A DNA stretch of 9,093 nt from Jatrophihabitans sp. (GTDB lineage Bacteria; Actinomycetota; Actinomycetes; Mycobacteriales; Jatrophihabitantaceae). Under the pieces are notes generated by a model that saw only the letters and a list, made by a program, of their open reading frames with translations, ran no database searches and had not been told where the DNA came from. Of this stretch, positions 6,808 to 9,093 are shown piece after piece; position 1 is the first letter of the stretch; each line of letters opens with the position of its first letter. The position numbers and the translations under genes were made by a program. The DNA lies in contig JAOPVG010000397.1 in NCBI GenBank assembly GCA_025966255.1, positions 1-9,093 on the forward strand. The letters are read 5' to 3'.

Positions 6808-7541
6808 TGGTCGAGCCCGCGGTCCCGTCCTTCCCGGAGGCGTTGACGGGAGCACTCGCCTCCGTGCCGGCGGCCGGCAACCGCCGCGCCACCCCGATGC
6901 CGGCCCACCTGAAGTTCTTCTACGGACCCATGGACTGCGGCAAGTCGACGCTCGCCTTGCAGATCGACCACAACCAGGCGCGGCAGGGCCGGCGCGGCCT
7001 GCTGCTGGTCCGCTACGACCGCTCCGGCGGCGCCACGATCACCACCCGGGTCGGGCTGAGCCGGGAGGCGATCGACGTCGCCGATGACACCGATCTGCGG
7101 CTGCTCGTCCGGGAGCAATGGGCGGCCGGTAACGCGCTCGACTACCTGATCGTGGACGAGGCGGGGTTCCTCACCCCCGAGCACGTCGACCAGCTGGCCG
7201 AGCTCGTCGACGACTGGCACGTGGATGTCTACTGCTTCGGCCTGGCGACCGACTTCCGGACCGAGCTGCTTCCGGGCGCCAAACGACTCTTCGAACTGGC
7301 GGACGAGATCCAGCCGGTGCACGTCGAGGTGCTGTGCTGGTGCGGGCGACCGGGCCAGTTGAACGGTCGCGTGGTGGACGGCCGGGTGGTCCGGGAGGGC
7401 GACACGGTGGTCGTGGCCGACACGGCCCTGGACGGTCCAGACGCCCCGGCCGTGCACTACCAGGTGCTGTGCCGCATGCATCATCGCCGCGGCGACCTGG
7501 GAACCGGGACCGGGCGAGGTCAGCTCACGCTTGACGTCTGA
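6807..7541 (+). CDS. tdk: Thymidine kinase (type II, TK1-like)
   Basis: This enzyme phosphorylates thymidine (and deoxyuridine) with ATP to give dTMP in pyrimidine salvage in the cytoplasm. With numbering from GTG 6807, the P-loop is GPMDCGKST at 40-48, and the Walker B/catalytic motif is VDEAGF with Asp117 and Glu118 (the catalytic base in TK1 enzymes). FGLATDFR follows, then the structural zinc site CWC plus the closing CRMHH, and the HYQVLCR segment that holds the base. Most homologues begin near MPAHLKFFYG, i.e. the ATG at 6897 (214 aa). I prefer GTG 6807 (244 aa) because nearly all third positions in 6807-6896 are G or C, as in coding sequence, and TAGCCT sits six bases upstream. GTG 6864 is a third option. 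Odd point: Gly replaces the usual Gln in DEAQF. The 3' end overlaps the opposing gene by 17 bp. Confidence 0.92.
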   Translation: MVEPAVPSFPEALTGALASVPAAGNRRATPMPAHLKFFYGPMDCGKSTLALQIDHNQARQGRRGLLLVRYDRSGGATITTRVGLSREAIDVADDTDLRLLVREQWAAGNALDYLIVDEAGFLTPEHVDQLAELVDDWHVDVYCFGLATDFRTELLPGAKRLFELADEIQPVHVEVLCWCGRPGQLNGRVVDGRVVREGDTVVVADTALDGPDAPAVHYQVLCRMHHRRGDLGTGTGRGQLTLDV

Positions 7542-7959
7542 GGCGGCGATCCGCCCCGCGTATCCGCAGCGCCGTCACGACGCCCAGGGCTGACGTACCG
7601 GCCGCACCCACGACGAGGCTCATCGGGACGACCCCGCGCAGGCGCCCTCGCTTGAGCGCCCCGGCGATGACGACGGCGTCCACGGCGTCGGCCACCGCGC
7701 CGCCCAGCAGCCAGGAGACGGGATCCCGCCCGCGCCGCAGCGCATCGACCGCGCCGGCGCCGAGCGCGCCGTCGCGGATCGCCATCATGCGGCTCAGCCA
7801 GGTGACCCGCTGGGCCGTCGCAGTGTCGGCACCGAGCAGCCGGGCCGCGGGCACCGGGGCGGCCAGGATCGCCGCGGCGATGACGGCCCGTCCCGCCCCG
7901 ATCTGCTGGCCCAGCGCGCGGGCATCAGGCAGCGAGCGGGCGCCAGGAACGATCTTCAC
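7525..7959 (-). CDS. Small integral membrane protein, hypothetical (DUF4267-like)
   Basis: A 144-residue Ala/Gly/Val-rich protein of unknown function. Hydrophobic segments lie at about 18-42, 58-75 (weaker), 82-103 and 108-131, separated by short Arg-rich loops, and the C-terminus is basic (RIRGADRRLRRQ). The pattern R-x-x-W-L-S-R-M-x-A-I-R-D-x-A-L-G followed by G-x-x-A-D-A-V-D resembles small actinobacterial membrane proteins of the DUF4267 type; this match is from memory. The GTG start at 7959-7957 has a strong ribosome-binding site, GAGGAG (7970-7965 on the minus strand), five bases upstream, which makes it a believable gene. It is divergent from rbpA and overlaps the end of tdk tail to tail by 17 bp. 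Confidence 0.72.
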   Translation of the reverse strand: MKIVPGARSLPDARALGQQIGAGRAVIAAAILAAPVPAARLLGADTATAQRVTWLSRMMAIRDGALGAGAVDALRRGRDPVSWLLGGAVADAVDAVVIAGALKRGRLRGVVPMSLVVGAAGTSALGVVTALRIRGADRRLRRQA

Positions 7960-8059
7960 AGGGTCTCCTCGACGGTCTCAATCGGGCGAATCCGCCCAGC
8001 TGGGCTGGCATCGGACTGAGCACGAACGGGCCAGCCGCCGTTACCGGGCCGACCATATG

Positions 8060-8085
8060 GGAATCATCAAGCCGCATGGCTCGTT
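8060..8085 (+). promoter_or_regulatory. SigR/SigH-type stress promoter of rbpA
   Basis: GGAAT at 8060-8064 (within GGGAAT) and GTT at 8083-8085 are separated by exactly 18 bases. This is the GGAAT-N18-GTT consensus of the SigR (Streptomyces) and SigH (Mycobacterium) disulfide-stress sigma factors. rbpA is an established SigR target in Streptomyces coelicolor. The predicted transcription start, seven to nine bases after GTT, falls at about 8092-8094, some 42 bases before the preferred ATG. I see no equally good housekeeping promoter here. Confidence 0.72.
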
Positions 8086-8134
8086 GAGCCTGATGACCAA
8101 GAAGGCAACGAGAGACGTCCGGGAGGTGCCCACT

Positions 8135-8482
8135 ATGGCAGATCGAACACTGAGGGGCAGTCGACTCGGCGCGATCAGTTACGAGACTGAGTACGGCGCA
8201 GAACCAGCGCCACGCAATATCGCCGCGTATCGATGCGCGCGGGGCCACGAATTCAGCGTCCCGTTCTCCGAAGAGGCCGAGATTCCCAGCACGTGGGACT
8301 GTCGGCTCGATGGCAGCACAGCCAAGCTCATCGATGGTCCGGAGCCCGAGGCCAAGAAGGTCAAGGCGCCGCGTACCCACTGGGACATGCTCATGGAACG
8401 CCGCACGGTCGCCGACCTCGAAGAGGTTCTGGCCGAGCGGCTCGACGTGTTGCGGGCCCGGCGTGGGGCGAAGACCGCCTGA
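8135..8482 (+). CDS. rbpA: RNA polymerase-binding protein RbpA
   Basis: RbpA binds RNA polymerase and the principal sigma factor, stabilises the open complex and supports basal and rifampicin-tolerant transcription in actinobacteria. The 115-residue protein shows the full layout: N-terminal tail 1-25 (LRGSRLGAISYETE), core domain about 26-71, basic linker 72-80 (AKKVKAPR) and the sigma-interaction domain 81-110 (THWDMLMERRTVADLEEVLAERLDVLRARR), nearly identical to known RbpA. Overall it resembles the Mycobacterium protein. Of the Streptomyces zinc ligands it keeps Cys34, His38 and Cys56, but Asp59 replaces the last Cys. The start is ATG 8135, eight bases after GGGAGG (8121-8126). An in-frame ATG at 8093 would add 14 residues and sits at the predicted SigR transcription start. 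The gene ends at a strong hairpin and faces the exonuclease gene. Confidence 0.97.
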   Translation: MADRTLRGSRLGAISYETEYGAEPAPRNIAAYRCARGHEFSVPFSEEAEIPSTWDCRLDGSTAKLIDGPEPEAKKVKAPRTHWDMLMERRTVADLEEVLAERLDVLRARRGAKTA

Positions 8483-8507
8483 CCGCACCACAGCACTAGC
8501 GACTGTT

Positions 8508-8539
8508 CGAGGCCGCCCGGAGCAATCCGGGCGGCCTCG
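8508..8539. terminator. Bidirectional hairpin terminator between rbpA and the exonuclease gene
   Basis: A perfect 14-bp inverted repeat (8508-8521 with 8526-8539) closes on a GCAA tetraloop of GNRA type. It starts 25 bases after the rbpA stop and lies 31 bases beyond the stop of the converging exonuclease gene. The stem is almost all G-C and no T run follows on either strand, as is frequent in actinobacteria. The position between two converging stops argues that it serves both genes. Confidence 0.85.
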
Positions 8540-8570
8540 GTACGTTCGTGGGGCGGCCATGGCGGAGCGG

Positions 8571-9093
8571 CTAGAACAAGGCCAACTGCTCGGCCGCCGG
8601 GCGCCGGTCCGGCAACTTGGGCAGCCGCCGCGGGGCCCGGCTCCCCCACCATCCGCGATCGTCGTCGATGACAGCCGGCCGCACGTCGACGGCCTCGGGC
8701 TCGACCTCAGCCAAGATCCGCACGGCCTGCCCGGCCGACCAGGTCAGGTTCCGGGCCCGGAACACCGCGCCCACCACATCGGCCTGCAACGGCAGCACGC
8801 CCAGGCCCGACCGCAGGTCGAGATCGAGGCAAACGTCGCTGCGCATCGTCATCACCTGGCAGTTGAGTTCCCACGCCGAGCGGGCGTCGGGATGCGTCAG
8901 CCGCTGGGCCACGCCCACGCCAAGCTTGGCCCGGACGGCGGCCAGGTCGTCGAACGCGGCGGCCGCACTGCCGAAGTCGGCCAAAAGGCGGGCGGCGATG
9001 CGCGGACCGACGCCCCGCACACCGGGCAGATTGTCGGACGGGTCGCCGCGCAGGGCGGCGAAGTCCCGGTACTGCTCCGGGCGCACACCCAGC
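8571..9093 (-). CDS. 5'-3' exonuclease (FEN-like), C-terminal part; 5' end outside the window
   Basis: The frame is open to the right edge, so the N-terminal catalytic PIN-like half is missing. The visible 173 residues begin with LGVRPEQYRDFAALRGDPSDNLPGV, followed by GVGPRIAARLLADFG. This is the helix-hairpin-helix (H3TH) DNA-binding motif of the FEN/Pol I 5'-nuclease domain. GDPSDN (9047-9030) carries a metal-binding Asp, and GVRGVGP contacts the DNA backbone. The family removes flaps and RNA primers in Okazaki fragment processing and repair. After this domain there is a variable linker rich in Arg/Pro and a C-terminal QLALF, which resembles the bacterial sliding-clamp-binding motif. No polymerase domain follows, so it is a stand-alone exonuclease rather than DNA polymerase I. 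GTG at 9086 is an internal Val, not the start. Confidence 0.9.
   Translation of the reverse strand, partial: LGVRPEQYRDFAALRGDPSDNLPGVRGVGPRIAARLLADFGSAAAAFDDLAAVRAKLGVGVAQRLTHPDARSAWELNCQVMTMRSDVCLDLDLRSGLGVLPLQADVVGAVFRARNLTWSAGQAVRILAEVEPEAVDVRPAVIDDDRGWWGSRAPRRLPKLPDRRPAAEQLALF

Noticed and set aside
7984..8004. A small hairpin (GGGCG/CGCCC) and the palindrome CCCAGCTGGG upstream of rbpA, considered as a riboswitch or attenuator.
   Set aside because: They lie upstream of the predicted SigR transcription start, are short, and match no riboswitch core that I know. Chance GC palindromes are the simpler reading.
1..9093. Search for CRISPR arrays, transposases, phage genes, toxin-antitoxin pairs, tRNAs and biosynthetic cluster genes.
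   Set aside because: None was found. The only direct repeats are the in-gene 21-bp and 30-bp units and the 11-bp pair before tdk, and every gene longer than 300 bases has a housekeeping or conserved-unknown assignment.

Overview
The window comes from the chromosome of a high-GC actinobacterium: base composition is strongly GC-rich, codon third positions are nearly all G or C, and GTG starts are frequent. It encodes RbpA, an RNA polymerase-binding protein confined to Actinobacteria. The RbpA sequence is closer overall to the Mycobacterium type than to the Streptomyces type. I see no mobile element, phage gene, CRISPR array, rRNA or tRNA. This looks like ordinary core chromosome, with most of the interest in regulation and in small residue changes.

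Layout. (1) 2-640, plus: the C-terminal part of a short-chain dehydrogenase of the HSDL2 type, followed by a hairpin terminator. (2) 792-1976, plus: a type II membrane protein with a Pro/Gln/Tyr repeat tail, one membrane helix and two small extracytoplasmic domains. (3) 2036-5824, plus: a tightly packed run of a DUF885 metallopeptidase-like protein, a glycerophosphodiester phosphodiesterase and an Atg22/UMF1-type MFS transporter, joined by 8-bp and 4-bp overlaps. (4) 5826-6512, minus: a VC0807-like membrane protein that converges on the transporter with one base between them. (5) A divergent intergenic region of about 290 bp. (6) 6807-7541, plus: thymidine kinase, probably from a leaderless promoter. 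(7) 7525-7959, minus: a small membrane protein overlapping the kinase tail to tail. (8) 8135-8482, plus: rbpA behind a textbook SigR-type promoter (GGAAT-N18-GTT), ending at a strong bidirectional hairpin. (9) 8571 to the right edge, minus: the C-terminal part of a FEN-like 5'-3' exonuclease that ends in a probable sliding-clamp-binding peptide.

How the genes fit together. The phosphodiesterase and transporter are a plausible lipid-headgroup or glycerophosphodiester salvage pair with the peptidase-like protein. From memory, Streptomyces has the phosphodiesterase, an MFS gene and rbpA next to each other. Here the MFS gene and rbpA are separated by three other genes. Thymidine kinase, the exonuclease and RbpA are nucleic-acid housekeeping functions. 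No wholly new system is evident. The points most worth a second look are the start codon of the DUF885 gene placed in a perfect hairpin tetraloop, the SigR promoter and possible long isoform of RbpA, the Cys-to-Asp change in the RbpA zinc site, and the clamp motif of the exonuclease.
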